Assembly: GCA_045603745.1 (NCBI GenBank)
Contig: JAZUMQ010000003.1
Coordinates: 7,512 to 71,511 of the forward strand
Length of the DNA: 64,000 bases
Reading direction: 5' to 3'
Source: RGIG995 sp045603745
GTDB lineage: Bacteria > Bacillota > Clostridia > Oscillospirales > UBA644
Part shown: one piece after another, positions 51,216 to 60,924 of the stretch
Layout of the letters: each line of letters begins with the position of its first letter
Numbering within the stretch: the stretch's first letter is position 1
The notes under the pieces: generated by a model
Database searches by the model: none
What the model was told of the DNA's origin: nothing
Seen by the model: the letters and a program-made list of their open reading frames with translations, nothing else
Translations under genes and position numbers: made by a program

Positions 51216-52517
51216 TTATATTATACCACAATTTTCCGATTTTTGCAAGTCTCCCTTACAAACCGAATCTCCGGCCTCGGTAATACGGACGGAAAGGATC
51301 TGACCGGTGAGACAAATATTGCTTTGAACCGAAACTGAAAGGGAGTTGGCGGCAGAACCGGTGTAGATGCCATTCTTCCCCTGTTCAAAGAGAATGGGTA
51401 ACGTGCGACCCACGTATTTTTCCCGGTTGATTTTTTCCAACCGATCGGAAAGTGCTAACATACGACGGCAACGCTCCTTTTTCACCGAGGGATCGACGGG
51501 ATCGGGCATATCCCAAGCGGCAGTTCCCCGGCGGGGAGAAAAGGGGAACACGTTAATTTTGGAAAATCCGATTTTCTCTGCAAATTCAAGGGTTTCCCCA
51601 AATTCTTCTTCCGTCTCGCCGGGAAATCCGACGATAATGTCGGTGGTCAGAGAAAGGTCGGGGAACGCCTTTCGCAACAATTCCACACCGTTGGCGTATT
51701 CTTCGGCGGTATAACGGCGGCGCATACGCTTCAGCGTGGCAGTACAGCCACTTTGCAGAGAAAGATTGAAATGGGGACAAAGGTGTTTCAGAGATTTCAA
51801 TCTCTGCACCGTTTCCGGGGTCACCATAACCGGTTCCGTTGAACCGAGACGGATCCGTTCCAAGCCGGGGATCTCGTCCAACTTTTCCAACAGATCGCAG
51901 AGGGAAAACCGACCGTGTTCCTTGCCGTAACTGTCCAAATGAATTCCGGTCAAAACGATTTCCCGATAGCCTTTTTTTACCAGATTTTCCACCTCAGAAA
52001 CCGCATCGTTGATCTCTTTACTGCGAATGGGGCCTCGGGCGTAGGGAATAATACAATAGGCGCAAAAATTACAGCAACCGTCTTGAATTTTAACGGTAGC
52101 GCGCACCCGTTCATCGCTGACTAAGGTCATCTCCTCGAAAGATCGGTGAGATAAAATGGGAGGCACTTCCCGTAGAGGCTGGCGGTAAGCAAGAAATTCT
52201 TTCACTAAAGCGGGAAGGCGGGTCTTGTCCTTGTTTCCGAGAACAATATCCGCTTCCGGGAGAGAATCGGGGTCGGTCTGAGCAAGACACCCCAGCACAC
52301 AGACCACCGAATCCGGAGAAACTCGGCGCGCCCGGCGCATCATCTGGCGGCTTTTCCGAGTACTTTCTTCGGTGACGGCACAGGAATGAATGATACAAAC
52401 GTCGCAAGGAGTTCCGAACGGAACGAATTCCGCGGTTCCGTCATCAAAAAGGTGGCGAAGAACCTGACTTTCGTAATGGTTGACTTTGCAACCCAAAGTG
52501 CAAAGGGAAATTTTCAT
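51216..52517 (-). CDS. mtaB: t6A37 methylthiotransferase MtaB
   Basis: 433 residues. N-terminal UPF0004 domain with three cysteines (SLCTLGCKVN, IIHSCAVT, CVLGCLAQ), radical SAM CxxxCxxC in QDGCCNFCAYCIIPYARG, and a C-terminal TRAM-like part. It converts t6A37, made by TsaD, to ms2t6A, needed for accurate lysine AAA reading. The ATG has AGGAG 13 nt upstream. Its last codons contain the parE promoter. Confidence 0.93.
   Translation of the reverse strand: MKISLCTLGCKVNHYESQVLRHLFDDGTAEFVPFGTPCDVCIIHSCAVTEESTRKSRQMMRRARRVSPDSVVCVLGCLAQTDPDSLPEADIVLGNKDKTRLPALVKEFLAYRQPLREVPPILSHRSFEEMTLVSDERVRATVKIQDGCCNFCAYCIIPYARGPIRSKEINDAVSEVENLVKKGYREIVLTGIHLDSYGKEHGRFSLCDLLEKLDEIPGLERIRLGSTEPVMVTPETVQRLKSLKHLCPHFNLSLQSGCTATLKRMRRRYTAEEYANGVELLRKAFPDLSLTTDIIVGFPGETEEEFGETLEFAEKIGFSKINVFPFSPRRGTAAWDMPDPVDPSVKKERCRRMLALSDRLEKINREKYVGRTLPILFEQGKNGIYTGSAANSLSVSVQSNICLTGQILSVRITEAGDSVCKGDLQKSENCGII
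51220..51248 (-). promoter_or_regulatory. Promoter of parE-parC, inside mtaB
   Basis: Minus strand: TTGCAA, 17-nt spacer, TATAAT. It overlaps the last ten codons of mtaB. Confidence 0.75.
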
Positions 52518-52558
52518 AAAAAATCGGCAACTCCTAACAAAATGTACTAATATTATAC

Positions 52559-52587
52559 ATTATACAATATTTTGCAGGTTTTTACAA
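52559..52587 (-). promoter_or_regulatory. Promoter of mtaB
   Basis: Minus strand: TTGTAA, 17-nt spacer, TATAAT; a second overlapping TATAAT lies 8 nt downstream. Confidence 0.65.
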
Positions 52588-52603
52588 GAGAATTTACAAA
52601 ATT

Positions 52604-52643
52604 TTCAAAAGCAGAAGACCGCCGGCAGATTGAGCAGGCGGTC
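52604..52643 (-). terminator. Terminator of the Cys-rich microprotein gene
   Basis: Minus strand: GACCGCC / GGCGGTC stem followed by TTCTGCTTTTG. Confidence 0.65.
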
Positions 52644-52662
52644 CTGAGGAAAGGGAACAAGT

Positions 52663-52821
52663 TCAGCAACGACAATCGTGGTCACAACGGTCGCAACAGT
52701 TGTTATCGCTGGAACGGTCGAAGCACAAGAAATATAAGACAATTATTGCGATTACGATAATCCACCAAGAATTAGAATTGTCGTTGTTTCCGGAGCAGTT
52801 GTTTTGATTACCAAACAGCAT
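52663..52821 (-). CDS. 52-residue Cys-rich membrane microprotein
   Basis: The N-terminus is Asn/Ser-rich (LFGNQNNCSGNNDNSNSWW), then one transmembrane helix (about 19-34), then a tail with six cysteines in 20 residues (DNNCCDRCDHDCRC) that could bind metal or form disulfides. ATG 52821 follows GAGGTGATCGAT. It is ended by its own terminator and is divergent from the BspA gene, so it is probably real. It resembles small YjcZ/high-Cys sporulation proteins in layout only; no function assigned. Confidence 0.6.
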   Translation of the reverse strand: MLFGNQNNCSGNNDNSNSWWIIVIAIIVLYFLCFDRSSDNNCCDRCDHDCRC

Positions 52822-52914
52822 ATCGATCACCTCAATCCATTTTATGCGAAAGCACGCAAAGGGTGAATCGCACAAGAAAAGCGCTTTTTTCACAAAAAAA
52901 TTGCATTTCCGCTC

Positions 52915-52943
52915 TTGTAATGCTATGATAATTGTGTTATAAT
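52915..52943 (+). promoter_or_regulatory. Promoter of the BspA-like gene
   Basis: TTGTAA, 17-nt spacer, TATAAT, 55 nt before ATG 52998. Confidence 0.7.
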
Positions 52944-52997
52944 GTATATTATTTAGTTCTGACGCGCGTGCACACACGCATACACGGAGGTATTCAT

Positions 52998-54776
52998 ATG
53001 ACCGGACAAGACCTGCCCGAAAAAGACCTTCCCATAAACAAATCAAAAACCGAAGCATCGAAATCCCCCTCGAACCTTCTGAAATTCTGGCGCTGGTTCT
53101 GCGGTAAGAATCCGGACGGAAGCCGACAAGAGCCGGTAGTGCAATCTCAAAATCGAACCGTCTTTCGGTACATTGCGGTTCTGCTTGCATTTCTCGGAAT
53201 TCTGGGGATCGCGATTGCCGTTTATCAGATCCCGAAAATCGTGGAAGAAGGCGGAGTACGGATCGTTTGGTTGGAAGATCTTTTTGACGGAGACCGAACC
53301 GAAGAAGAACGAAACTACGATCACACTTCCACCCACGAAAGTGCCTTTGCCTATCGGATCAACCAAGACGGCACCATCGCTCTGTGCGGATATTTAGGCA
53401 TTGACGTTGACGTGATCATTCCAAGAACCATCGGAGGGAAACCGGTAACGACCATCGACAACGGTGCTTTTGCTCTGGAAGACATTAAGACGATTACCAT
53501 GCACGATACCGTGACGTCTGTCGGAGACAATGCCTTTTCCGGTTGCAAAAATCTGACAACCGCCGTTTTATCGAAAAATCTTTTGGAATTGGGGAAAAAT
53601 GCTTTTAGCGGTTGCGAAGCGTTGACTGAAATTCTCATTCCGGGAAGTATCACCGAAATCAAAGACAACACCTTCCGGCAATGCACCGGACTGCAAAAGG
53701 TCACCCTTTCGGAAGGACTGACCAAAATCGGGAACTACGCCTTTGCGGAAACCGGAATTACCGAAATCACCTTTCCCGCAACACTGAAAAGAACCGAAAA
53801 AGGAGCGTTTTTTTCTTGCTCGGATCTGATGACCGTCAACATGGCAGAAGGGTTGAACACCATCGGAGAAGAAACCTTTTCGGACTGTAAATCCCTGACC
53901 TCGGTCAATTTACCGGATTCGTTAAAAACTTTGGGCAGTCGCGCTTTCGCCCGGTGTACGGGATTGACGGGATTTTCCGGCGGCAAAAACGTGAAAACGG
54001 TGGGAGAAGATTGTTTTTCAAACGCCGAAATGCCGACGGGAAATAAAGTTCAGATCATTCTGGGCGACGGACTTTTGGTAAAATACTTTGGAAGCGAATT
54101 TGCCGTAGAAATCGACGATGACGTCAAGACCATTTGCAACGGAGCGTTTGAAGGAAATCAAACGATGACCATGGTGATGATTCCTTCCGGCGTTACTTCC
54201 GTAGAAGATCGGGCATTCCGAAATTGCACGGCACTCTCTTCCGTCCTTCTGCCAACCTCGGTCACTCACATCGGAAACGAAGCCTTTGCAGGGTGCATAT
54301 CTCTCTCCGGGATTATCATTCCCTCGGGACTGAAAACCATGGGAGAAGGAGCTTTTGCTCTGTGCCGGTCTTTGAAAGGGATTTCCCTTCCTGCGACTTT
54401 AGAAGTAGTTCCGACCAATGCTTTTGCAAGATGTACGGATCTGATTGACCTTGTATTGGACGGACAAACCGAAATAAGCGCCGGAGCCTTTGCAAACTGC
54501 ACAAGACTGGAATGGATCACCATTCCGAACACGGTGAAATCCATCGGAGATCACGCCTTTTCCGGCTGTACGATGCTCAACTCCATCAGCCTGCGACCGG
54601 GGATTCTCTCCATCGGGAACGGCGCCTTTTCCGCAACCTACATTCGTACCATTACACTCCCCGCGACCCTGACCCATTTGGGCGAGAATCTGTTTGAGGA
54701 TTGTTCCCGGCTTTACGCCGTATCCACAGTCAGAGGAACTTATGCCGATACTTGGGCGACGGAACGAGGATATTGA
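52998..54776 (+). CDS. Membrane-anchored BspA-like leucine-rich-repeat protein
   Basis: 592 residues. A ~55-residue basic cytoplasmic head, one transmembrane helix (about 57-77), then an extracellular stack of about fifteen LRR_5 (BspA/Treponema type) repeats of ~23 residues with the core pattern IGxxAFxxCxxLxxIxIPxxVxx. Such proteins bind host or bacterial surface ligands. Unlike most BspA proteins it has no signal peptide and uses an N-terminal signal anchor. ATG 52998 has GGAGG 7 nt upstream. Followed by pncB after 27 nt. Confidence 0.85.
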   Translation: MTGQDLPEKDLPINKSKTEASKSPSNLLKFWRWFCGKNPDGSRQEPVVQSQNRTVFRYIAVLLAFLGILGIAIAVYQIPKIVEEGGVRIVWLEDLFDGDRTEEERNYDHTSTHESAFAYRINQDGTIALCGYLGIDVDVIIPRTIGGKPVTTIDNGAFALEDIKTITMHDTVTSVGDNAFSGCKNLTTAVLSKNLLELGKNAFSGCEALTEILIPGSITEIKDNTFRQCTGLQKVTLSEGLTKIGNYAFAETGITEITFPATLKRTEKGAFFSCSDLMTVNMAEGLNTIGEETFSDCKSLTSVNLPDSLKTLGSRAFARCTGLTGFSGGKNVKTVGEDCFSNAEMPTGNKVQIILGDGLLVKYFGSEFAVEIDDDVKTICNGAFEGNQTMTMVMIPSGVTSVEDRAFRNCTALSSVLLPTSVTHIGNEAFAGCISLSGIIIPSGLKTMGEGAFALCRSLKGISLPATLEVVPTNAFARCTDLIDLVLDGQTEISAGAFANCTRLEWITIPNTVKSIGDHAFSGCTMLNSISLRPGILSIGNGAFSATYIRTITLPATLTHLGENLFEDCSRLYAVSTVRGTYADTWATERGY

Positions 54777-54803
54777 TAAAAAAGATAAGGGGATAACGAC
54801 CAT

Positions 54804-56270
54804 ATGGATCTGATTTACAACGACGCATTGCTCTGTGATTTTTATGAATTCACCATGGGCAACGGATACTTGAAACAAGGAAAAAAAGACACCGTCAGCT
54901 GTTTTGACTTATATTTCCGCAAAGTTCCCGACAACGGCGGCTTTGCCATCGCGGCGGGTCTGCAATCGGTAATTGAATACATCAAAGGGTTGCATTTTGC
55001 ACCGGAAGATATTGATTATCTCCGGTCGAAAGGGTTGTTCTGCGAAGAATTTTTGGACTATCTGGCAAATTTCAAATTTGAATGTGACGTCCGTGCCATA
55101 CCGGAAGGTACTCCCATCTTCCCCAACGAACCCATCGTGACGGTGAAAGGGCCTGCCATTCAGGCGCAATTACTGGAAACCATGTTACTGATTGCCATCA
55201 ATCATCAATCTTTGATTGCAACCAAAGCCCACCGCATCGTAAAAGCGGCAAAGGGGCGTCCTGTTTTTGAATTCGGTTCTCGGCGGGCGCAAGGAAACAA
55301 CGCCGCTATTTTGGGAGCCCGGGCGGCGTATATTGCCGGTTGTGCGGGAACTGCCTGTGCAGTCTGCGAACAACTTTTCGGAATCCCTGCCGTGGGAACG
55401 ATGGCACATTCCTGGATCCAGATGTTTGACAGTGAATACGAAGCGTTCAAAGCCTATGCGGAAATGTACCCCAACGCCTGCACGCTGCTGGTAGATACGT
55501 ACAACGTTCTAAAGTCGGGAATTCCCAACGCCATTAAGGTTCACAAGGAAGTTCTGGAACCCATGGGGGCTCGTCTGAAAGGAATTCGCATCGACTCGGG
55601 AGACGTGGCATACCTGACCAAGAAAACCCGAAAAATCCTGGACGAAGCGGGGTTGGAAGATTGTAAAATCTTCGTTTCCAACTCTTTGGACGAATATATT
55701 ATCCGAGATATTCTTTCCCAAGGGGCAAAAATTGACAATTTCGGGGTAGGCGAACGGTTGATTACTTCCAAGAGCGAACCGGTATTCGGAGGCGTTTACA
55801 AAGTTGTCGCCGTAGAAGAAAAGGGAGAAATGATTCCCAAGATCAAATGCTCGGAAAACGTGGAGAAGATCACCAACCCCTGCGAAAAGGAAATTTGGCG
55901 GCTTTACTCCAATACCACCGGACAAATGTTGGCGGATCTCATCGCCATTCGGGGAGAAGAATTTGACTTTACCAAACCCATTGAACTGTTCCACCCGGAT
56001 TTCCCCTGGAAACGGAAAACCTTTGAAAATTACACGGCGAAGAAACTTTTGGTCCCGATCTTTGAGAAAGGGAAATTGGTTTACGATCTGCCCTCGGCTC
56101 AAGAAATTCGGGACTATTGTGCGGAACAAACCGGTCACCTTTGGGAAGAAGTGGTTCGGTTTGAAAATCCGGAACATTACTACGTGGACCTGTCCCAAAA
56201 ACTTTGGGATACTAAGCGTGCACTTTTGATGAAAGCAAACGTAATACAGGGGAACGCCAATGACAGATGA
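54804..56270 (+). CDS. pncB: Nicotinate phosphoribosyltransferase
   Basis: 488 residues. The MDLIYNDALLCDFYEFTMGNGY start, the FEFGSRRAQGNNAAILGARAA active-site region, GTMAHSWIQMF with the autophosphorylated His, and IRIDSGDVAYLTK identify the Firmicutes PncB type. NAD salvage from nicotinate. The end overlaps recJ by 11 nt. First gene of a long operon, though the BspA gene may read into it. Confidence 0.95.
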   Translation: MDLIYNDALLCDFYEFTMGNGYLKQGKKDTVSCFDLYFRKVPDNGGFAIAAGLQSVIEYIKGLHFAPEDIDYLRSKGLFCEEFLDYLANFKFECDVRAIPEGTPIFPNEPIVTVKGPAIQAQLLETMLLIAINHQSLIATKAHRIVKAAKGRPVFEFGSRRAQGNNAAILGARAAYIAGCAGTACAVCEQLFGIPAVGTMAHSWIQMFDSEYEAFKAYAEMYPNACTLLVDTYNVLKSGIPNAIKVHKEVLEPMGARLKGIRIDSGDVAYLTKKTRKILDEAGLEDCKIFVSNSLDEYIIRDILSQGAKIDNFGVGERLITSKSEPVFGGVYKVVAVEEKGEMIPKIKCSENVEKITNPCEKEIWRLYSNTTGQMLADLIAIRGEEFDFTKPIELFHPDFPWKRKTFENYTAKKLLVPIFEKGKLVYDLPSAQEIRDYCAEQTGHLWEEVVRFENPEHYYVDLSQKLWDTKRALLMKANVIQGNANDR

Positions 56271-58323
56271 AAAGTGGATCGTCCGAAAACAGGACGAAGA
56301 CACCGTTGTACGAATACGAAAAGAACATGGTTTACCCGAAGCGGTTGCCCGGTTGTTATGCAACCGGGGATTAACCGAATCGGGGCAGATTCAGCGGTTT
56401 CTCAAAAACGATCTGACGACGAATCTACACGATCCGTTTCTGCTTGCAGATATGGACAAAGCGGTAGCGCGGGTCGAAAAAGCCATTGAAAACAAGGAAA
56501 AAATCACGGTATACGGAGATTACGACGTGGACGGAATCACGTCGACGGTGATTTTATATCAGTATTTATCGGGGCGCACCGAAAATTTAGATTATTACAT
56601 ACCGTCTCGTATTGACGAAGGATACGGATTGAATGGAGCTGCGATGGAAACCATTCGAGCCAACGGAACAACCCTACTGATCACAGTAGATACGGGAACG
56701 ACGGCGGTGGAAGAGATTGCCCACGCAAAGGAGATCGGTCTTGACGTGGTCGTCACAGACCATCACGAATGCATGGAAACTTTGCCCGATTGCCCTGTAG
56801 TCAACCCCAAGCGAAAAGATTCCACCTATCCCTTCCCGGAACTGGCGGGAGTCGGCGTGGTATTTAAATTTATCAGCGCTTGCATGGGAGATTCCCTGGA
56901 AGCATTTCGGCGATTCGGTGGCATTACCGCCATCGGGACCATTGCGGATATTATGCCGATTTTAGATGAAAATCGGAGCATCGTACGGTATGGATTGGAG
57001 AACCTTGAGAAAAACTGTCCGCCGGGAATCGGAGCATTGTTGCGATTAAGCGGAAGCACCGACGGAAAGATCGACACCAACGTGATCGCCTATCAGATCG
57101 CTCCCCGTATGAATGCCGCAGGACGCATCAGCGATTGCAAGGTTTCGGTACAACTGCTGCTGGAGACCGACCCGGACAAGGCGGAAGAATTGGCAAAAAA
57201 TCTTTGCGCCTGCAACGTGGAACGAAAAGAAAAAGAACAACAGGTGGTACGAGACATTGATTTAATTCTTGCGGGGCATGAACCGAAAGATAAAATCATG
57301 GTTTACGCTTCCGACCGCTGGCACAACGGGGTCATCGGTATTGCCGCTTCCCGGTTGACGGAACGGTATGCCCGCCCCTGTATTTTGATCTGCTTTGACG
57401 GAGATGGGGCAAAGGGGTCGGCACGGAGTGTTCGAGGGGTAAATCTGTTTGAACTGGTAGGACGTTCTTCCCGGTATTTGGAAAATTTCGGCGGCCATGA
57501 AATGGCGGTCGGATTAACACTGAAACGAGAAAATTACGAACAATTTGTCCGGGACGTGACCGAAAACGCCGACCGGGATATACCCGACGACGCACTGATC
57601 CCCACCTGCGAAGCGGAATTTGAAGTGGACGAGAATGCATTTTCCATTGAGTTCGTCCGCTCTCTTTCGGTATTGGAACCTTTCGGAAACGGAAACCCCT
57701 ACCCTTCCGTAGTGGCTACGGGATTAAAAATCCGCGCCGTCACCGGGGTAGGAGGCGGAAAACATACCCGACTGACCTTGGAAAAGAACGGAACGGAATT
57801 CACTGCTATGTGGTTCGGAAGAGCTCCGGAAGAGATTGATTATTGCGAAGGGGATTCGGTAGATATTTTCTGCACCATCACCGAAAAAGTATTCCGGCAA
57901 AAACCGATGCTCAACGTAACGCTCCGCAGTATTCGTTTCTCCGAAGATCAAAACGATCCGGTTTATCGAAACCATTATCAAGCCTATCGGAATCAGGGCG
58001 TTGCACTTCCGGAAGATTGCAAGATCAACCGCAGTGCTATGGTTGCCCTATATCGCTATTTAAAGGCGACGGCGTTGAATAACGGAAAAGACAGTACGGT
58101 GTTACGCCGACCGGAAACCATTATCCGAGAAGTCAACAACCGAGATAACGTAGTTTTCAACTACTGCCGACTACGGCTCTGTCTGGACACCATGCAGGAA
58201 CTGGGATTGATCCGGTATACTGAAGACAAATCTTTGACGGTGACCTTATTCCGCACCGATAAAAAAGTAGATCTCTGCAAAGCCCACGATTGGGATAAAA
58301 TTTCTTCCACAGAAAAAGGATAA
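56260..58323 (+). CDS. recJ: Single-stranded-DNA exonuclease RecJ
   Basis: 687 residues. DHH-family motifs: VYGDYDVDGITSTVIL, VDTGTTAVEEI, VTDHHECMETLP, and the DHHA1 region with GKGSARS-type phrase (GAKGSARSVRGVN) and the FGGHEMAVGLTL box. An OB-fold and a C-terminal extension follow (ending near 680), longer than E. coli RecJ. 5'-3' resection in repair. ATG 56260 overlaps the pncB end, with GGGGAA upstream. Confidence 0.93.
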   Translation: MTDEKWIVRKQDEDTVVRIRKEHGLPEAVARLLCNRGLTESGQIQRFLKNDLTTNLHDPFLLADMDKAVARVEKAIENKEKITVYGDYDVDGITSTVILYQYLSGRTENLDYYIPSRIDEGYGLNGAAMETIRANGTTLLITVDTGTTAVEEIAHAKEIGLDVVVTDHHECMETLPDCPVVNPKRKDSTYPFPELAGVGVVFKFISACMGDSLEAFRRFGGITAIGTIADIMPILDENRSIVRYGLENLEKNCPPGIGALLRLSGSTDGKIDTNVIAYQIAPRMNAAGRISDCKVSVQLLLETDPDKAEELAKNLCACNVERKEKEQQVVRDIDLILAGHEPKDKIMVYASDRWHNGVIGIAASRLTERYARPCILICFDGDGAKGSARSVRGVNLFELVGRSSRYLENFGGHEMAVGLTLKRENYEQFVRDVTENADRDIPDDALIPTCEAEFEVDENAFSIEFVRSLSVLEPFGNGNPYPSVVATGLKIRAVTGVGGGKHTRLTLEKNGTEFTAMWFGRAPEEIDYCEGDSVDIFCTITEKVFRQKPMLNVTLRSIRFSEDQNDPVYRNHYQAYRNQGVALPEDCKINRSAMVALYRYLKATALNNGKDSTVLRRPETIIREVNNRDNVVFNYCRLRLCLDTMQELGLIRYTEDKSLTVTLFRTDKKVDLCKAHDWDKISSTEKG

Positions 58324-58327
58324 GCCT

Positions 58328-60472
58328 ATGTACGAAGATCTCATTATGGAATTTTTGAAAGTTCCGGAGGAAAGTGAAGTTCGATACGATCTTGACCGCA
58401 TTCGTGATGCGGCGGTTTTTGCTGCCGATTCTCATCACGGACAACTCCGGAAATCGGGAGAGCCCTATATTATCCACCCGTTGGAAGTGGCAAAAATTCT
58501 GATTTCCTACGGTATGGACGAATCCTGCATTATTGCAAGTCTTCTCCACGACGTAATCGAAGACACGGCGGTGACCAAGGAAGAACTGGCACAGCGGTTT
58601 TCTCAGGAAATCGCGGATTTGGTCGACGGCGTTACGAAACTGGGACGGATCAATTATACCTCTCAGGAAGAGCAACAAGTGGAAAATCTGCGCAAAATGC
58701 TGCTGGCAATGGCAAAAGATATTCGGGTTATCATGATCAAACTGGCGGACCGGTTGCACAATATGCGAACCTTGGAATATCAAACGGAAGACAAGAAGCG
58801 CAGCAAGGCAATGGAAACCTTGGAAGTTTACGCGCCTCTTGCCCACCGCTTGGGAATTCAGAACCTAAAAAGCGAACTGGAAGATATTGCGTTAAAATAC
58901 ATCGACCCTATCGGATACGATGAAATCGTGAACGATCTGGAAGTATTCCACGAAAACAACGAACGGTTTATCCGCATCAAAAAGATGATTACCGATACGT
59001 TGGAAAAAGAAGGAATTCAGGCAACCATCGAGAGCCGGATCAAGCATATTTACAGCATCTATCGAAAGATGTTCAAACAAAACAAAGATTTCGACGAGAT
59101 TTACGATCTTTATGCGTTCCGCATCATCGTGGACAAAACCACCGAATGTTATAACGTATTGGGCTTGATGCACGACCAATTTTCTGCCATTCCGGGACGG
59201 TTAAAAGACTATATTGCAACTCCGAAGCCGAACATGTATCAATCCTTGCATACGACGGTTTCCTTTGAGGGGTATTTGTTTGAAATTCAGATTCGCACGC
59301 AAGAGATGCACAAAATTGCGGAATTGGGGATTGCTGCCCACTGGAAATATAAGACCGGGCGCATTGGAAAAGATCCCTTGGACGAACAATTGGCATGGGT
59401 ACGGAAATTGCTGGAAGTTCAAAGTGACGTCAGCGATGCGGACGATTTCTTGAAGACCTTCAAAATCGATCTGTTCGCCGATCAAGTTTTCGTATCCACC
59501 CCCAAAGGCGATATTATTACCTTGCACGCGGATTCCACCGTCATTGACTTTGCATACGCCATTCACACCCAAGTCGGAAACAAGATGATCGGAGCAAAGA
59601 TCAACGGACGGATCGTGGAATTGACCTCGAAAATGCAAAACGGCGACGTAGTGGAAATTCTCACGTCGGAATCTTCCGCAGGTCCTTCGAGAGACTGGCT
59701 TAACCAAGTTAAAACCAACGAGGCAAAGGCGAAGATTCGTCAATGGTTCAAGAAAGAAAAGCGGGAAGAAAATATTATCCAGGGACGGTCGGATCTGGAA
59801 CGGGAAATGAAGCGCAGTTTGATCAACGTGGCAAACGTGGACGAAAAAGAACTGTTTGCTCCCATTCTTGCCCGGTATGGTCTTGAAACGCAAGACGATC
59901 TTTATGCCGCCATTGGATACGGCGGGGTTTCAATCTCCAAAATCCTGCCGAAATTAAAAGTCGATTACAGTAAAATAATCCGCAAACAGGCAGAGCAACA
60001 ACCCGTTCAGCCGATGGTTCCCACACGAAAAAAACCGGTGGGCGGCGTTGTGGTGGACGATATTGATAACTGCTTGGTGCGTCTCGCCGGTTGTTGCGTT
60101 CCCGTTCCGGGAGACGAAATCATTGGATTTATCACCCGCGGAAACGGGGTTACAATCCATCAGACCAATTGTCCCCATTTAAAAGGAATTGAGCCCGGAC
60201 GGTTGGTGAAAGTTCATTGGGAAGATGCGGAAAACGAATATTTCAACACTACACTGACCATCGATGCACTGAACCGCATTGATCTGATGGCAGACATTTC
60301 TTCGGCGCTGGCACAGATGCACATTATGACCCGGGGACTTTCCATGCAACAGATTGCAAACGGTGACGTGCGGGTTGTGTTGAATATTGAAGTTCACAGT
60401 TTGTCTCATCTGGAGATTGTTGCAAAACGGCTCCGGAAGTTGAAAGACGTACTGAAGGTAGAAAGAGCATAG
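58328..60472 (+). CDS. relA: Bifunctional (p)ppGpp synthetase/hydrolase (RelA/SpoT)
   Basis: 714 residues. HD hydrolase domain complete (YIIHPLEVAKILISYGMDES and LLHDVIEDTAVT), synthetase domain with KPNMYQSLHTTV and FEIQIRTQEMHKIAELGIAAHWKYK, then TGS (DLFADQVFVSTPKGDIITL), zinc-finger-like and ACT domains. Both active sites look intact, so it should make and destroy the alarmone. It is 4 nt from recJ and 2 nt from dtd, with AAGGA before the ATG. Confidence 0.96.
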   Translation: MYEDLIMEFLKVPEESEVRYDLDRIRDAAVFAADSHHGQLRKSGEPYIIHPLEVAKILISYGMDESCIIASLLHDVIEDTAVTKEELAQRFSQEIADLVDGVTKLGRINYTSQEEQQVENLRKMLLAMAKDIRVIMIKLADRLHNMRTLEYQTEDKKRSKAMETLEVYAPLAHRLGIQNLKSELEDIALKYIDPIGYDEIVNDLEVFHENNERFIRIKKMITDTLEKEGIQATIESRIKHIYSIYRKMFKQNKDFDEIYDLYAFRIIVDKTTECYNVLGLMHDQFSAIPGRLKDYIATPKPNMYQSLHTTVSFEGYLFEIQIRTQEMHKIAELGIAAHWKYKTGRIGKDPLDEQLAWVRKLLEVQSDVSDADDFLKTFKIDLFADQVFVSTPKGDIITLHADSTVIDFAYAIHTQVGNKMIGAKINGRIVELTSKMQNGDVVEILTSESSAGPSRDWLNQVKTNEAKAKIRQWFKKEKREENIIQGRSDLEREMKRSLINVANVDEKELFAPILARYGLETQDDLYAAIGYGGVSISKILPKLKVDYSKIIRKQAEQQPVQPMVPTRKKPVGGVVVDDIDNCLVRLAGCCVPVPGDEIIGFITRGNGVTIHQTNCPHLKGIEPGRLVKVHWEDAENEYFNTTLTIDALNRIDLMADISSALAQMHIMTRGLSMQQIANGDVRVVLNIEVHSLSHLEIVAKRLRKLKDVLKVERA

Positions 60473-60474
60473 AG

Positions 60475-60924
60475 ATGAAAGCTGTAGTTCAACGGGTACA
60501 ACGGGCACGTTTAACTGCCGACGGTGTACCTTTTTCCGAAATCAAAGCAGGAATGTTAATCTTCTTGAGGGTTTGTCCGGAAGACACCGAAAAAGAAGTG
60601 GATTTTCTGGTGCGAAAATGTGCAAACTTACGTATTTTTGAAGACGAGAACGGAAAGATGAACGTCTCCCCCGCTGATGCAAAAGCAGAAGTGTTGGCAG
60701 TATCTCAATTCACCTTATTGGGTTCTTGTGCCGAAGGAAACCGTCCTTATTTCGGAGCGGCGGCACGACCGGAGACAGCAAAGCCTTTATATGAACGATT
60801 TTGCGAAAGAATGGCAAACCATTTGCCTACGAAAACCGGCGTATTCGGTGCTGATATGAAGATCGAAACGGTCTGCGACGGACCGGTGACGATCTTGATG
60901 GATACAAAGGAGTTAATAAAATGA
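60475..60924 (+). CDS. dtd: D-aminoacyl-tRNA deacylase
   Basis: 149 residues. MKAVVQRVQRARLT start, SQFTLLGSCAEGNRPYF central motif, and CDGPVTILMDT, the Gly-cisPro motif that excludes L-amino acids. It recycles D-aminoacyl-tRNA. relA-dtd adjacency is common in Firmicutes. It overlaps the next gene by 4 nt (ATGA). Confidence 0.95.
   Translation: MKAVVQRVQRARLTADGVPFSEIKAGMLIFLRVCPEDTEKEVDFLVRKCANLRIFEDENGKMNVSPADAKAEVLAVSQFTLLGSCAEGNRPYFGAAARPETAKPLYERFCERMANHLPTKTGVFGADMKIETVCDGPVTILMDTKELIK

Noticed and set aside
49797..51338. 513-codon open frame antisense to parE
   Set aside because: ParE motifs are complete on the other strand; the antisense frame has no start signals.
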